Below the pieces are notes generated by a model that saw only the letters and a program-made list of their open reading frames with translations, made no database searches and was not told the origin of the DNA. Below are positions 23,925-34,108 of a stretch of 64,000 nucleotides of DNA, piece after piece. The DNA is from Anabaena minutissima FACHB-250. Lineage in GTDB: Bacteria; Cyanobacteriota; Cyanobacteriia; Cyanobacteriales; Nostocaceae. Within the stretch, counting starts at the first letter, position 1; every line of letters begins with the position of its first letter. The position numbers and the translations under genes were made by a program. The DNA is taken from the NCBI RefSeq assembly GCF_014697125.1, contig NZ_JACJRG010000014.1, positions 1-64,000 on the forward strand. The letters are read 5' to 3'.

Positions 23925-26900
23925 CTACACTAATGCCCCTAACGCTTTCAATGTCGCTTTTTGAGCGTTCGTCAATCCCTTTGCCCCTTGAATATTCATG
24001 CCCTCATACAGCCGATCGCTCATCAACGTTTTAATACAGCGTCCTGTTGCTATGTCCCACAGCTTAATTGTGCGATCGTCACTACCACTCAGTAAAAATT
24101 GACCATTGAAGCTAAAGCTCACCGAAGTTACCCAACTCGTATGCTCGTGCAACACTTGCAAACAATGCCCTGTTTGCAGACTCCATAGTCGAACAGTTTG
24201 ATCGCCACTGCCACTTGCCAAGGTTTTACCGTCAGGGCTGATAGCAACAGTCCAGATTCCACCTGTATGCCCCCGCAGAACTTTTATACTGTCGCCCGTC
24301 TGGAGATCCCACAGGCGAATAGTTTGGTCAAAACTACCGCTAATTAACTGCCGGTCGTTGGCAGTAAATGCCAGGGTGAAAACTCCGCCAGTATGACCCG
24401 GCAACACTTGCAGACACGCCCCGGTTTGCACGTCCCACAGGCGAATAGTTTGGTCAGAACTTCCACTTGCCAGATGTTGACCATCGGTATTAAATGCGAT
24501 CGCTCGAACACCATCTTTATGACCACGCAGCACCCGCAAACACTGATGAGTGTCTACATTCCATAGCCGCACAGTTTGATCGTGGCTACCGCTTGCCAAA
24601 ATTTTCCCGCTAGGATTGAACATGACTGTCCACACGGGCGCATCATGACCTGACCACTCACTGAGAGATCCCGTTTGCAGATTCCACATCAAAATCGAGC
24701 CATCCTGTGCATTAGTTGCAACTGTTTGACTATCAGGGCTAAAGCTTAAATATGAAGTCCAACTGGTTAAACAAGAAATCGAATCAATCTCTCTCTGCAA
24801 GGTTTTGTAAGGGCAAAGCGGTGAAAAATCGTCATCAAACTGCAAATGCCACAGGTGAATTGTTTCATCCTGACCTCTACTAGCAAGGGTTTTACCATTC
24901 GGACTGAGGCTGAGGGAACGAATTCCACTGGTACACCCACGCAATGTTTTGAGACTTTGCCCGTGCAGATTCCACAGCCGCACCGTTTGATCTTGACTGG
25001 CACTCACCATTAGTTGCCCCCGAATGGCAATAGCCAGAACATCGTCGGTGTGACCGTCCAAAACGTTGATGCACTGAGCATCTTGGATATTCCAAAGGCG
25101 CAGAGTCCCATCATCACTTCCACTCGCCAAAATGCAACCATCCGGGCTAAATGCCATGCTCCAAACCCAATTGGTGTGTCCATGCAGCACCTTTGATTGA
25201 TAGGCGTTGGCGTGAAGTTGCCCACTCCAGAGTCGAATCGACCCAGCAAAACTGCCACTGGCTAGCAGTTGACCATCGGGGCTGTAACGCACACAATGAA
25301 CTCCCTCATTATGACCCTGTAACACATTTAGGCAGTTCCCATCGATCGCATTCCAAATCCGAACCGACTGGTCTTTACTGCCACTCGCTAAGGTTTGATT
25401 ATCAGGCGAGAAGTGAACTGAGTAAACGTTTTTCGTATGTCCCTTTAAAACTTGGAGACAGTCTCCTTGTAAATTCCACACTCTCACAGTTTGATCGTCA
25501 CTACCACTCGCCAACCGTTGACCATCGGGACTAAAGTTCACTGACCAAACACAGCCTGTATGCTCCGTTAAAACCCGTAAACACTGGCCGCTCTGCACAT
25601 CCCACAACCGCACCGAAGTATCACTACCGCTACTGGCTAACCTGTGACCATCGGGACTAAAAGCAACGCACCATACCCAGCTTGTATGACCTTCAAAGGT
25701 AGCTAATAATTTAGTTGTGGCGATCTGCCAGAGATATACCAGTCCACTTGAATCGCCAACAGCAACAATCTCACCGTCTGGGCTAATGTCGATGGACATT
25801 GCACTATTTAAGGTCTCTGAAAAAATGGACTTGCTTAAATCTGCATTTTGAAAATTGACTCCTGCTAAGTTGACCTGTCGCAAGTCAGCTTCCTGCACCA
25901 TGAGATCAGAAAAATCAGAGCTACGCAAATCCACTTTCAGGCGCACCAAAAGATTAATCAAATTGCCGACGGCATATCCTGATTGTTGTCGCTGCTGTGC
26001 CAGTAGTTGCCTTGCTCTCTCCTCAACCTCTGATACATTTCTGTAACAAGATAACAGCCATTCCAGCACAGGTTGCATGATTAATCGTAGTTGAATCTCT
26101 CGGATATAATCTTTTGCCTGTACCCGAATCAAAGAGTGGCTTTGCCATACCTCAAGCTGCCGAGTTGCAAATTCTGTGCAGACTTGTTGAATCAATCGTT
26201 CCGTGACATATTCCATAACAACAGGCTGCAAGAAAAATAACCCGTCTACTTTTTCCAGTAGTGCAGGCTTTGCCTTCTCGATTAGCGATCGCCGAATCAG
26301 CGAGTTTACTTGTTGGGGAACGCTTTGTTGATCGGCTGAACCAACCACACTTTCACGAATCTGGGCGATGGTCACTGGCTCTCGGTGAATGGCAAACCAG
26401 TACAGTATTTTCTGTTCCTCTGCTGATAGGCGATTGAACTGACGAGCAAGCAAATCGCGGATGTCTTCAAAGATGAAAATCCCCTGACTGATGTAGGCTA
26501 AAAACTCAGCAATGCTGCCATTAAATACATCTTGCGTAGCGGCTGCCACCATCTTCAGTGCCAGAGGATTACCACCATAGTGATTGATCAGAGTTTGCCA
26601 TTGGGCTTCTGAACCTGTAAATCCTCCCTTTTCTCGAAAGATGGCGCGGCCATCATCAGTAGTGAGTCCACTTAGAGGCAGCGATCGCACCCTGCTTTGT
26701 GTGCCTTCCATCATCGCTATTTCCTGCGGTTTTTCACGACTGGTCAGCAAACAACAGCTTTGGTGGTGGGTTTCGCCAATCGTTCTGAGCCACTGCCCAT
26801 AAACTTCATAACCCGATCGCCACTGACCGACTTGCTCGCTATGCAAAATCGTTTCAACATTATCCAAAATTAACAGACATCGCTGCGATCGCCAATACTG

Positions 26901-27557
26901 CATCAATAAGACAAGTTTTTCATCGAGTGTAACAGGGATGATGGGATCGTCTCCCTGAAGCGGCATCAGAAATTTCAGCAGGCTGGTCAGGAGTTCGTCG
27001 AACGAGGGAGCATTCGCCAGCGATCGCCATACTACAACCTCAAACTCTGGCTGCATTTGCAGTGCTGCTTTGACTGCGATCGTACTTTTGCCAATCCCCC
27101 CGATTCCCAGCAACCCAACCACGCGACAGCGTTGGGTCACTATCCACTGCCAAAGTTGCGCCAATTCGGTTTCACGACCGTAAAACACCGAAACATCGGT
27201 CGCATTATCCCAATCATGCTGCGGATTCACCTTTTGGAAAGCAGAAGATTCCTCTGATGCAACAGGGGATACGTAATCAGTTTTCGTTAATTCCAGCGCA
27301 AACGCCCGGAACAGAAGCTCTAAAGACTGCCGATCAACTCCCTGTTCGCGCTTAAAAATCCGGGCGAGGGTATTGAGTGAGAGTCCGGTGCGATCGCTTA
27401 AATCTTCCTGCGTGAACCGCTTACCCCAGGCTTCCTCCGATTCTGCCTGCTGTTTTGCCGTTTGAAATCGCTGCCATCCATGAGGCGACAGAATGACTCC
27501 TCTCACTCGTGCAGAGGCAACTCTACTGCGCTTGGATTTCTTGGCATTGGCATCCAT
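23925..27557 (-). CDS. HTH - NB-ARC STAND ATPase - pentapeptide - 14x WD40 protein
   Basis: Very large NLR-like signalling protein, 1210 residues from ATG 27557. Order: N-terminal helix-turn-helix of the vMAP type ([13 protein letters not shown], then [20 protein letters not shown]), NB-ARC P-loop ATPase (GIGGIGKST ~150, Walker B LILDNVE ~228), winged-helix and helical region, a few pentapeptide repeats ([19 protein letters not shown] ~550-580), then 14 WD40 repeats, enough for two seven-bladed propellers. The repeats are similar to each other (SPDGxxLASGSxDxTVRLW). A GTG at 27629 could extend it by 24 residues; neither start has a good Shine-Dalgarno. Such proteins sense a ligand with the propellers and switch through the ATPase; some STAND proteins act in phage defence or cell death. 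The function here is not known. Confidence 0.9.
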   Translation of the reverse strand: MDANAKKSKRSRVASARVRGVILSPHGWQRFQTAKQQAESEEAWGKRFTQEDLSDRTGLSLNTLARIFKREQGVDRQSLELLFRAFALELTKTDYVSPVASEESSAFQKVNPQHDWDNATDVSVFYGRETELAQLWQWIVTQRCRVVGLLGIGGIGKSTIAVKAALQMQPEFEVVVWRSLANAPSFDELLTSLLKFLMPLQGDDPIIPVTLDEKLVLLMQYWRSQRCLLILDNVETILHSEQVGQWRSGYEVYGQWLRTIGETHHQSCCLLTSREKPQEIAMMEGTQSRVRSLPLSGLTTDDGRAIFREKGGFTGSEAQWQTLINHYGGNPLALKMVAAATQDVFNGSIAEFLAYISQGIFIFEDIRDLLARQFNRLSAEEQKILYWFAIHREPVTIAQIRESVVGSADQQSVPQQVNSLIRRSLIEKAKPALLEKVDGLFFLQPVVMEYVTERLIQQVCTEFATRQLEVWQSHSLIRVQAKDYIREIQLRLIMQPVLEWLLSCYRNVSEVEERARQLLAQQRQQSGYAVGNLINLLVRLKVDLRSSDFSDLMVQEADLRQVNLAGVNFQNADLSKSIFSETLNSAMSIDISPDGEIVAVGDSSGLVYLWQIATTKLLATFEGHTSWVWCVAFSPDGHRLASSGSDTSVRLWDVQSGQCLRVLTEHTGCVWSVNFSPDGQRLASGSDDQTVRVWNLQGDCLQVLKGHTKNVYSVHFSPDNQTLASGSKDQSVRIWNAIDGNCLNVLQGHNEGVHCVRYSPDGQLLASGSFAGSIRLWSGQLHANAYQSKVLHGHTNWVWSMAFSPDGCILASGSDDGTLRLWNIQDAQCINVLDGHTDDVLAIAIRGQLMVSASQDQTVRLWNLHGQSLKTLRGCTSGIRSLSLSPNGKTLASRGQDETIHLWHLQFDDDFSPLCPYKTLQREIDSISCLTSWTSYLSFSPDSQTVATNAQDGSILMWNLQTGSLSEWSGHDAPVWTVMFNPSGKILASGSHDQTVRLWNVDTHQCLRVLRGHKDGVRAIAFNTDGQHLASGSSDQTIRLWDVQTGACLQVLPGHTGGVFTLAFTANDRQLISGSFDQTIRLWDLQTGDSIKVLRGHTGGIWTVAISPDGKTLASGSGDQTVRLWSLQTGHCLQVLHEHTSWVTSVSFSFNGQFLLSGSDDRTIKLWDIATGRCIKTLMSDRLYEGMNIQGAKGLTNAQKATLKALGALV

Positions 27558-27760
27558 AAGCAAATTGCAGTCTTTTTTACAACGGGCTGCATCCTTTGAA
27601 TTAGGGTCTTTTTTCCTGAAGAATACCACGCTTCACGATAAGTTGCAGCTTAACTCAAGGAACTTGCGTGGGCTAAATGGAATGTCTGTTGAAGAATGAG
27701 AACAACGAGGTAAATGTCCAGTCAACGCCTTCGTTCTCTTGAACCCAACCCATACCGATT

Positions 27761-27767
27761 GAGGAGG
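27761..27767 (+). promoter_or_regulatory. Strong Shine-Dalgarno deciding the hydrolase start
   Basis: GAGGAGG six nt before the ATG at 27774. This sets the start there and not at the in-frame upstream ATG at 27714, which would add 20 residues foreign to the family. Confidence 0.85.
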
Positions 27768-27773
27768 AATCCC

Positions 27774-28598
27774 ATGAGTATAATCACAACGCAAGACGGC
27801 ACACAGATTTACTACAAAGATTGGGGTACAGGACAACCGATTGTCTTCAGCCACGGTTGGCCTCTGAATTCTGATAGTTGGGAAGCTCAGATGCTGTTTC
27901 TAGCAGACCACGGGTTTCGGGTGATCGCTCACGATCGCCGAGGACATGGGCGATCAAGCCAACCCTGGAAAGGCAATGAAATGAATACCTATGCCGACGA
28001 TCTGGCGGAGCTAATCGAAGGACTGGATCTCAAAGAGGCGGCGTTGTTTGGATTCTCGACGGGTGGCGGCGAAGTTGCTCGCTATATTGGTCGCCACGGC
28101 ACAGCACGAGTTGCTAAAGCTGGGCTAATCTCTGCCGTCCCGCCACTGATGCTGAAGACGGAGAATAATCCCAATGGGCTACCCATCGAAGTGTTCGACG
28201 GGCTTCGCACTGGTTCTCTTGCTGACCGATCGCAACTCTACAAGGATCTTGCCAGTGGCCCATTCTTCGGCTTTAACCGTCCAGGTGCAAAAGTCTCTCA
28301 AGGTATGATCGACTGGTTCTGGCTTCAGGGGATGCAGACGGGTCACAAAAACGCCTTCGACTGCATCAAGGCATTCTCTGAAACGGACTTTACCCAGGAT
28401 CTCAAAAAGTTCGACGTACCAACGTTGATTATCCACGGTGATGATGACCAGATTGTGCCGATTGGTGCGGCTGCGATCGCTGCTGCTAAATTGGTGAAGA
28501 ATGCCACCTTGAAAATTTACCCCGGCGCACCCCACGGACTGACGGACACGCACAAAGATCAACTTAACAACGACCTGTTATCGTTCCTCAAAGAATGA
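27774..28598 (+). CDS. Alpha/beta hydrolase, non-haem chloroperoxidase-like
   Basis: 274-residue alpha/beta hydrolase of the cofactor-free haloperoxidase/esterase group. Motifs: oxyanion region [20 protein letters not shown], nucleophile elbow GFSTGG with Ser95, acid in HGDDDQIVP (Asp225 likely) and catalytic His254 (PGAPHGL). These proteins are mainly esterases or perhydrolases; halogenation in vitro is a side activity. The gene is divergent from the STAND-WD40 gene and shares a short promoter region with it. Its composition is visibly richer in GC than the surroundings (35 G/C in the 60 bases 28021-28080), which may point to transfer. Confidence 0.93.
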   Translation: MSIITTQDGTQIYYKDWGTGQPIVFSHGWPLNSDSWEAQMLFLADHGFRVIAHDRRGHGRSSQPWKGNEMNTYADDLAELIEGLDLKEAALFGFSTGGGEVARYIGRHGTARVAKAGLISAVPPLMLKTENNPNGLPIEVFDGLRTGSLADRSQLYKDLASGPFFGFNRPGAKVSQGMIDWFWLQGMQTGHKNAFDCIKAFSETDFTQDLKKFDVPTLIIHGDDDQIVPIGAAAIAAAKLVKNATLKIYPGAPHGLTDTHKDQLNNDLLSFLKE

Positions 28599-28702
28599 CA
28601 CGCTCACGCTGATTTAAGCCATCAGATCATATAAACCTCTCTAGCGGCGAGAGTTCCGTTTCCTGTAGAGGAGATTTTACCACAATGCCCCATACCCAAT
28701 AC

Positions 28703-31700
28703 CTATTGACTATTGACTTCCGTGACAAACTCCGTCAAGAACCTAAACGCCTTGAGGATATAAGTAGCGCAATCTCTAGGGGAAGTGTTGTAAAAATGTC
28801 GCCACGCTGAGGCTTTATCTTCATCATAGCGATCGCCTCGTTCTGGATGTCCATCTAACCAAGCTAAACGCACCGCATGACCGATTAACACGTCCAAAAC
28901 CATGTATTCTTCAATTTGCAGGTTGGGATTTTTAGAGGCGATCGCAGCTAGTTCCATTAATGCTTCAATGTTAACTCGGCGGTACTCTGGGGCTTCAATT
29001 TTATTTAACAGATGCTCAACTAATAAAGCAAAATTCTTTTCTCCAGCCGTCATCTCCGATATCATTACATTGCTTTCTAAACGATTGCGACGCTCTAGTT
29101 TATCGCCAATCACTAAACCCTTACAATGGTGCATTAATAGCCAAACCTGCTGAAAGAAGTTTTTCGGGACACGGTTTAACGCACCCTCGGCTTGGCGGAA
29201 GCGTCGCCAACCACCAACCGGAATTTCTTGTGCTTCTACTTCTTCCTCAATTACAGGTAATACCACCCAATTAATATCACTTTCTTTTTGTTTGACGTGC
29301 AGAGATTCCTGCTGACGCAACAAATTACTCATCCCTGTATAACCACTCAAGACTTGATGCAAACGGTCTTTGACTTCAAAGGGTGCGAGTTCCATTAACT
29401 GTTCATAGGCTTCATCTTGAGTTACCCGCAACTCCCGTGCTAGTTCGCTGGTAATTAATAAGATGAGATAGCCGACTCTCAGGGTAAGTAGTCCTTGGAA
29501 TAATTCTGGCTCTGTTTTGATGAGAATACTAAGATAAATGAGGATTTCTTGTGTTAACACGCGATCGCGGATATCCTCACGACAGAAGTTATTAATTTTC
29601 TCGAAAATCTCGTTGTGAGGCATCGGCACGGTAATCAATGACGCTTCACTGTAAGCTCTACCTACAGCAATTTGCTTACCCCGCACCAAAATAATCGTCA
29701 CCGCATCCGACAAACCAATATCCACCATCTGGCGCAACCCAGCCGCCCGCCGAACTACCGCCCAGTGTCCTGAATCTCCGGCTTTGGTGTACACTTCATC
29801 TAGTAAATAGGCTACAGTCACCGGATAATCCGGCCCCCCAAACCCCGTATCAAATTCCAGCCCTTGCAAACGAGTCAAAGTCTGCAATAACTCAATTTGC
29901 TCATAAAGATTTTCTGATGAACGCAGAGATGATAACAAAAAGCTCAAGTTAGTCTCACATTCCATCTGGAATTCTTGCGTATGCCCCAATCGCCAACTTT
30001 TCCCAGGATGATAAGCCAAATAATAGCAATGTGGAGCAGCATTTTGCATGGCAGACTGAGTAAATTCCCCATCTTGCAGAAAATCAATTCTTTGTATTCC
30101 CGCCGTTAACATGAGTTGATTCAGTCGCCCTAATTTGACTTGCACACCATTACATACACCTTCTTTCAACTCCTGCATAAGTTCTAGTAAAGCTTGCGAA
30201 CCAGTTTCTAGGATGGTGTGTGTCAACATTAAACTTAAAGTCGGACGACCTAAATCACTCCAATATTTTTGAATATAAGCTAGTTCACTTCTAATTTGAT
30301 CTAGCAAAAAATGGTAGTCAAGAGTTAAATAAAACTGCTGTGAATCTAAAAACGAAGGTAAAAATATCACTGTCTGTCCTTGAATGCGGAAGATTCTCGA
30401 TGTAGTCAAACTCCGCAGTCGCCGTACTGGTCGCCCAGTTAAACCAAGTTTATCATTGCGACCAATTTGAGTGTAAATATGCGAAAGTTCGCCTGCTTTT
30501 CTCACTTGAATTGGTTCTACCTGTTTGGGTGTTTGGGTTTCAATTCCATGCACTTCTAGTTTCGCTTGTAAGTCTTCATCTTCTGCTAACAGAGCAATTT
30601 GGACTAAAGCTTCCCGCTTTTTCCCTACACACAAATGTCTTCCTAAAGGGTCAATATCTCCCAGTGCTAATAACCCCTCACCCAACATTTGACTGAGAAA
30701 ATATAAACTCTGCGCCCATACCAAGGGGACATTTTCATTAGGTAAACGGGGCTGACTTTGAGGAACTAACTTTTCGGATTCAACATTTTCATCGGGGACA
30801 TAATAAACTTCTGGTAATAAATGCAACCCATCCCGCTCAATTAGTAAACTTGCTAAACTCTCTTGATAAAATTTAGTTCGCTTTTTATCATCACAAAATA
30901 ACCCATCTAAGGCTAAATAAGTAAAAAATAATGGCCATTCACATTCAATATGCTCAAACTGCTTCAGTTCCCAAGGTTCATAGTGCAAGCGTTGATTATC
31001 TTCTAAAACTGTTTGGTGTCCATCCCGCAAAAAGCGTTTACAGCCGTATTTCCCTTGGAGTTTATGAATAATCTCGTTCAGTGTACGTTCTCTTAACTGC
31101 ACATCTTCCACTGCAAAGGCGGGATAACTAATAATACTCAACAGTGCCGCATCAATTTCTTTAGAAGCAGATTCCCTCGGTAATAGTGATTCTAAAGTAA
31201 TCCGCGCACGAGCAATTTCATCTGGTAACACATGAATTACTGAAGCTTGGCTTCCCCTCACCCCAAATAAATCCAGTCCGTTGATTGATTCTAAAGCAGC
31301 TTTTGCCATCCCGACAGAACTGGCGTTCAACTCTGCATTCCCATGATTGATTTTATTCCCCCGTTCCCAAATGCCATAATCAGGGGTGCGATAAGCTCGT
31401 CCAATATAATAAACCAAGTTTTGGACAAAATTGACTTCATCAATCGTATAAGTTATCTGCAATCCTGAAGCGGTCATTTGTGCCAGCATCAATAAAAAGA
31501 TTGATGTGGCATCTAATTGCAGATGTCCCCATTCATCATCACCAACTACGATATCACCTGTGGCTGTATTATATTTCGCGTGTAAGCCATCTAAGAGTGA
31601 CTGCGAATGTTTAAACTGCTCTACTTTGTGGGATTGTCGCATCATCGCAAACAACAAACCACGCATCAACTTAATCACGCTATGTTCTAACTCATAGGTG

Positions 31701-31927
31701 CGTCCCTTATCTTCATCTACCTTGCGGTAAGCCAGTGCTAAACCCCAAACTGCCAAAATGCTGTAGACATTATCTCTTACCCAAGCATCAGTATAATCAC
31801 CGTGGGCAGTTATGGCTGTACTCGCCGGCAATAAACCAGTAATCGGATTTTGACGGGTCAAAATAATAGTTTTGATTTGCTGATAGTAATATTCCAGACG
31901 GGCTTGTAATGTAGTGGCTGTTGTCAT
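28703..31927 (-). CDS. GH15-like / phosphorylase b kinase alpha-beta-like protein
   Basis: 1074 residues from ATG 31927. The N-terminal two thirds match the (alpha/alpha)6-barrel family that includes GH15 glucoamylases and the regulatory alpha/beta subunits of eukaryotic phosphorylase kinase: GLLPASTAITAHGDYTDAWV, then WVRDNVYSILAVWGLA, IWERGNKINHGNAELNASSV, and FEHIECEWPLFFTYLALDG. The remaining C-terminal part is also helical and resembles the phosphorylase-kinase tail. In bacteria such proteins have no known kinase partner; role is open, perhaps glycan binding or hydrolysis linked to glycogen. A TTG at 31978 would add 17 residues; the ATG gives an N-terminus that fits the family better. 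No signal peptide, so it is cytoplasmic. Confidence 0.85.
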   Translation of the reverse strand: MTTATTLQARLEYYYQQIKTIILTRQNPITGLLPASTAITAHGDYTDAWVRDNVYSILAVWGLALAYRKVDEDKGRTYELEHSVIKLMRGLLFAMMRQSHKVEQFKHSQSLLDGLHAKYNTATGDIVVGDDEWGHLQLDATSIFLLMLAQMTASGLQITYTIDEVNFVQNLVYYIGRAYRTPDYGIWERGNKINHGNAELNASSVGMAKAALESINGLDLFGVRGSQASVIHVLPDEIARARITLESLLPRESASKEIDAALLSIISYPAFAVEDVQLRERTLNEIIHKLQGKYGCKRFLRDGHQTVLEDNQRLHYEPWELKQFEHIECEWPLFFTYLALDGLFCDDKKRTKFYQESLASLLIERDGLHLLPEVYYVPDENVESEKLVPQSQPRLPNENVPLVWAQSLYFLSQMLGEGLLALGDIDPLGRHLCVGKKREALVQIALLAEDEDLQAKLEVHGIETQTPKQVEPIQVRKAGELSHIYTQIGRNDKLGLTGRPVRRLRSLTTSRIFRIQGQTVIFLPSFLDSQQFYLTLDYHFLLDQIRSELAYIQKYWSDLGRPTLSLMLTHTILETGSQALLELMQELKEGVCNGVQVKLGRLNQLMLTAGIQRIDFLQDGEFTQSAMQNAAPHCYYLAYHPGKSWRLGHTQEFQMECETNLSFLLSSLRSSENLYEQIELLQTLTRLQGLEFDTGFGGPDYPVTVAYLLDEVYTKAGDSGHWAVVRRAAGLRQMVDIGLSDAVTIILVRGKQIAVGRAYSEASLITVPMPHNEIFEKINNFCREDIRDRVLTQEILIYLSILIKTEPELFQGLLTLRVGYLILLITSELARELRVTQDEAYEQLMELAPFEVKDRLHQVLSGYTGMSNLLRQQESLHVKQKESDINWVVLPVIEEEVEAQEIPVGGWRRFRQAEGALNRVPKNFFQQVWLLMHHCKGLVIGDKLERRNRLESNVMISEMTAGEKNFALLVEHLLNKIEAPEYRRVNIEALMELAAIASKNPNLQIEEYMVLDVLIGHAVRLAWLDGHPERGDRYDEDKASAWRHFYNTSPRDCATYILKAFRFLTEFVTEVNSQ

Positions 31928-32295
31928 AATCTCATTAATAGCAGCTTGCGGAATGTCACCCTGTAGCTGTGAAGTCAATTATGTGAGCCAAGCCAAAACA
32001 AGGTTTGTCATGAGCAATGGTACTACAGCTGAGGGCGGTGGGGATTTATTATTATCTCGTGTTAGCGAGCATTTGGGTGCAAAATTGTTAAGGAGTGATC
32101 ACCAAATCGCAAAACTTTGTGAAATCTTTATCAATACCTAGAACTATTGATACTTAAGTTTTATATTACTGTTGTTAGATTTTAAAGAATCAGTAACCTA
32201 AATCATTCCCAAGGTTAAACAAGCACTATCAGCTGATTAATTAGATTGTAGGTAAGGTTACTTTGTCGCCATAAATTGTTAAAGATAGGAGATTG
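31928..32295. other. Spacer with one doubtful short ORF
   Basis: About 370 nt between the divergent GH15-like gene and a small plus-strand ORF. It contains a 43-codon plus-strand ORF (32010-32141) with AAGG six nt before its ATG but no recognisable product; I do not call it as a gene. The rest is AT-rich and should hold two divergent promoters. No repeat seen. Confidence 0.4.
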
Positions 32296-32298
32296 ATG

Positions 32299-32433
32299 AT
32301 GTCTTTACGTTATAACCAGAATCATGCCTTACTAGTGAAAGTAGTGTATTCACAAGTCAAAGTCAACGGCAAAGTTGAGTTAGTCCCTTTAGAACTATAT
32401 GCTGATGGTTCACTCAAGCGGTCGGTTGTTTAA
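32299..32433 (+). CDS. Small protein of 44 residues, unknown
   Basis: Short ORF: MSLRYNQNHALLVKVVYSQV to the end SLKRSVV. AGGAG at 32287-32291 lies 7 nt before the ATG at 32299; an ATG directly upstream at 32296 is less well spaced. The sequence reads like a compact beta-strand protein (alternating valine/leucine and polar residues) and not like random translation, but I do not recognise a family. It sits beside a run of gene fragments, so it may also be a remnant. Confidence 0.5.
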   Translation: MSLRYNQNHALLVKVVYSQVKVNGKVELVPLELYADGSLKRSVV

Positions 32434-32489
32434 TTTTATAGCTTGCTTGACTGCGGAGATGTCAGCCTAACCGTAGGGTATTTTGAATG

Positions 32490-32634
32490 TTAAGAACAGC
32501 TACTTAGCAGATTCATAATAAACTTTGTTCCCTTCCCAAGAGTTGACGAGCAGTTGATTTGTCCATGATGTTTATCGACGATAATTTGATGGCTGATAGC
32601 TAATCCTAGACCAGTTCCTTTGCCCTGCCCCGAA
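32490..32634 (-). pseudogene. Histidine kinase C-terminal remnant (HATPase G2 box)
   Basis: Reading the minus strand gives GKGTGLGLAISHQIIVDKHH, then GQINCSSTLGKGTKFI and a stop. This is the G2 box and last strands of a two-component histidine kinase ATPase domain. Nothing upstream (N box, G1 box, dimerization domain) is found: the homology stops abruptly at about 32630. It is only ~45 residues long and cannot function as a kinase. Confidence 0.75.
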
Positions 32635-32821
32635 AGCTTCATCACTGTAGAAATTAACCACTACCACCACGAAGTCTACGCAGGCAAAACACTCATAGTC
32701 TACATCACCTACGACAACAGCGAATTTTTCACCCAACCTTGGGAGTTATGGTGTGCGGTGAAGAGAAGTTCTGTCACGCCGCCAACAATGCAGTTTCAGA
32801 AGTCACTCTGAGCAAGTTCAA
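32635..32821 (+). other. Possible fragment of an unrecognised gene
   Basis: The plus strand is open here and reads VEINHYHHEVYAGKTLIVYI followed by TYDNSEFFTQPWELW, which looks like real protein (beta-rich, aromatic) but I cannot name a family. It abuts the end of the kinase remnant and has no credible start, so it is probably another truncated gene piece. Confidence 0.3.
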
Positions 32822-33280
32822 TTATTTCAACTTAGGTTTTTTTTGCTGTGGAGAAAATCTAAGTTTAGCAGCATAACCAAATCCCATACCCATCAAAATC
32901 CCAAACATCGTTGTCGGTTCAGGAACGGGAGTAAGTTTGACATTATCCACAAGCAAGGCTGAATTAACTGTGGTATCCCCCACATCAACTACACCAAATC
33001 CTAAAGTATAAGTGCCGGCTGTAGTGAAGTTATCATCTGCACTTAATGTGCCACCTACTAAATTGATATGCTGCTTAACTTCATCAAATAAATCTTTTGG
33101 CTCGTAACGCTCACGTAGCAAAAATCTGTTGACACTATCATGTGACAAATCTTCCATAATATCTGCTAAACGTGTGCAGCCTGGATACTTTGATTCTGCC
33201 AAGAAAAACAGAGTGTAAGTGTTGAGGTCACACTTTGCAGTGGATGGCTTAGTAGTTACTCTGATTGTCCATGCCCTCAA
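32822..33280 (-). pseudogene. Chimera: IS701-like transposase N-terminus joined to PEP-CTERM protein tail
   Basis: A single 152-codon frame with two unrelated halves. Residues ~13-84 (FLAESKYPGCTRLADIM, SHDSVNRFLLRERYEPKDLF, INLVGGTLSADD) match the N-terminus of an IS701/IS4-type transposase up to its first catalytic Asp region. From ~85 (FTTAGTYTLGFGVVDVGDTT) it becomes the end of a cyanobacterial PEP-CTERM secreted protein, with the sorting motif PEPTT (120), a membrane helix and basic tail. The junction is near nt 33028. The only upstream start is a TTG and no signal peptide is present, so the sorting tail could not be used. I call it a fusion of two broken genes. Confidence 0.8.
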
Positions 33281-33413
33281 TAGAGACAGTGTAAATTATC
33301 TATCTTTTCAGTCCCCTACTGCTAGCGATCGCTTATTCTTTTTTTCTTCTCACTAACACATTCTTTGTCTCATTTGTCAATGCGTAAGTTCTGTATGTCT
33401 GCCCTGCGTTTGA

Positions 33414-33992
33414 TTCAGGAGTATACCCAACGCAGCAATTAGCAAGTTTTTTGCAGCGCGATCGCAATTTAGTTTGGGGGCTGATTGGTTTGATGCTAAT
33501 GTCAATGAAGATGTCCCAGATAGTCGCTTTTTCGTCTGGCGCGGACAAGTGCAGTGGGTAAGACAGTTCGCACCAGACACGCTGTTGTTAGCTAGGAGTG
33601 ATTTACAACTTGCAGCAAATTCTCTCGTACCTTTAGAGCAATTTGGTCTGGGTGGACAGGTCAGTGTGCGGGGCTATCGTCAAGACACATTACTTACTGA
33701 CAATGGCCTATTGCTTTCGGCTGAATTCCGGTTACCGATTCTGCGTGCTGCCAATCTGGGAGGAGTTCTACAACTGACCCCATTTATCGACGTAGGGAAA
33801 GGCTGGAATATCAAGGGAGATAATCCATCCCCAAGTATGTTATTTGGTACTGGGTTAGGATTGCTGTGGAAACAGGGCAATAACTTCTTTGCCAGGCTAG
33901 ATTGGGGTATTCCCTTAACATCAGTAGAGGGTGAAAAGCGATCGCTGCAAGAAAATGGATTGTACTTCTCGGTACAGTATTCGCCGTTTTGA
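33414..33992 (+). pseudogene. ShlB/FhaC-type two-partner secretion transporter (TpsB), C-terminal remnant
   Basis: From 33456 the frame encodes the last ~175 residues of a TpsB outer-membrane transporter of the Omp85 superfamily: SQFSLGADWFDANVNED, RGQVQWVRQFAPDTLLLARS, the conserved LVPLEQFGLGGQVSVRGYRQ loop (VRGYRQ is the diagnostic motif), QLTPFIDVGKGWN, LDWGIPL and a final ENGLYFSVQYSPF. Just upstream, another frame reads QEYTQRSN (33416-33439) before a stop, the expected preceding strand, so there is a frameshift between. POTRA domains and the rest of the barrel are missing. The piece cannot work as a transporter. Confidence 0.85.
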
Positions 33993-34108
33993 TCAATGAA
34001 GAATGCTGAGTGAAAAGTGCTGTTAGCGTAACGGGGCGTAAGCCTATACTTTCTAATTTACTCACCACTCAGCAATCAACAAGCAAAAATACTTACAAGG
34101 TGGATTTT

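Noticed and set aside
32010..32141. 43-codon plus-strand ORF
   Set aside because: It has an AAGG before its ATG but no recognisable product, and it lies in the promoter region of a divergent gene.
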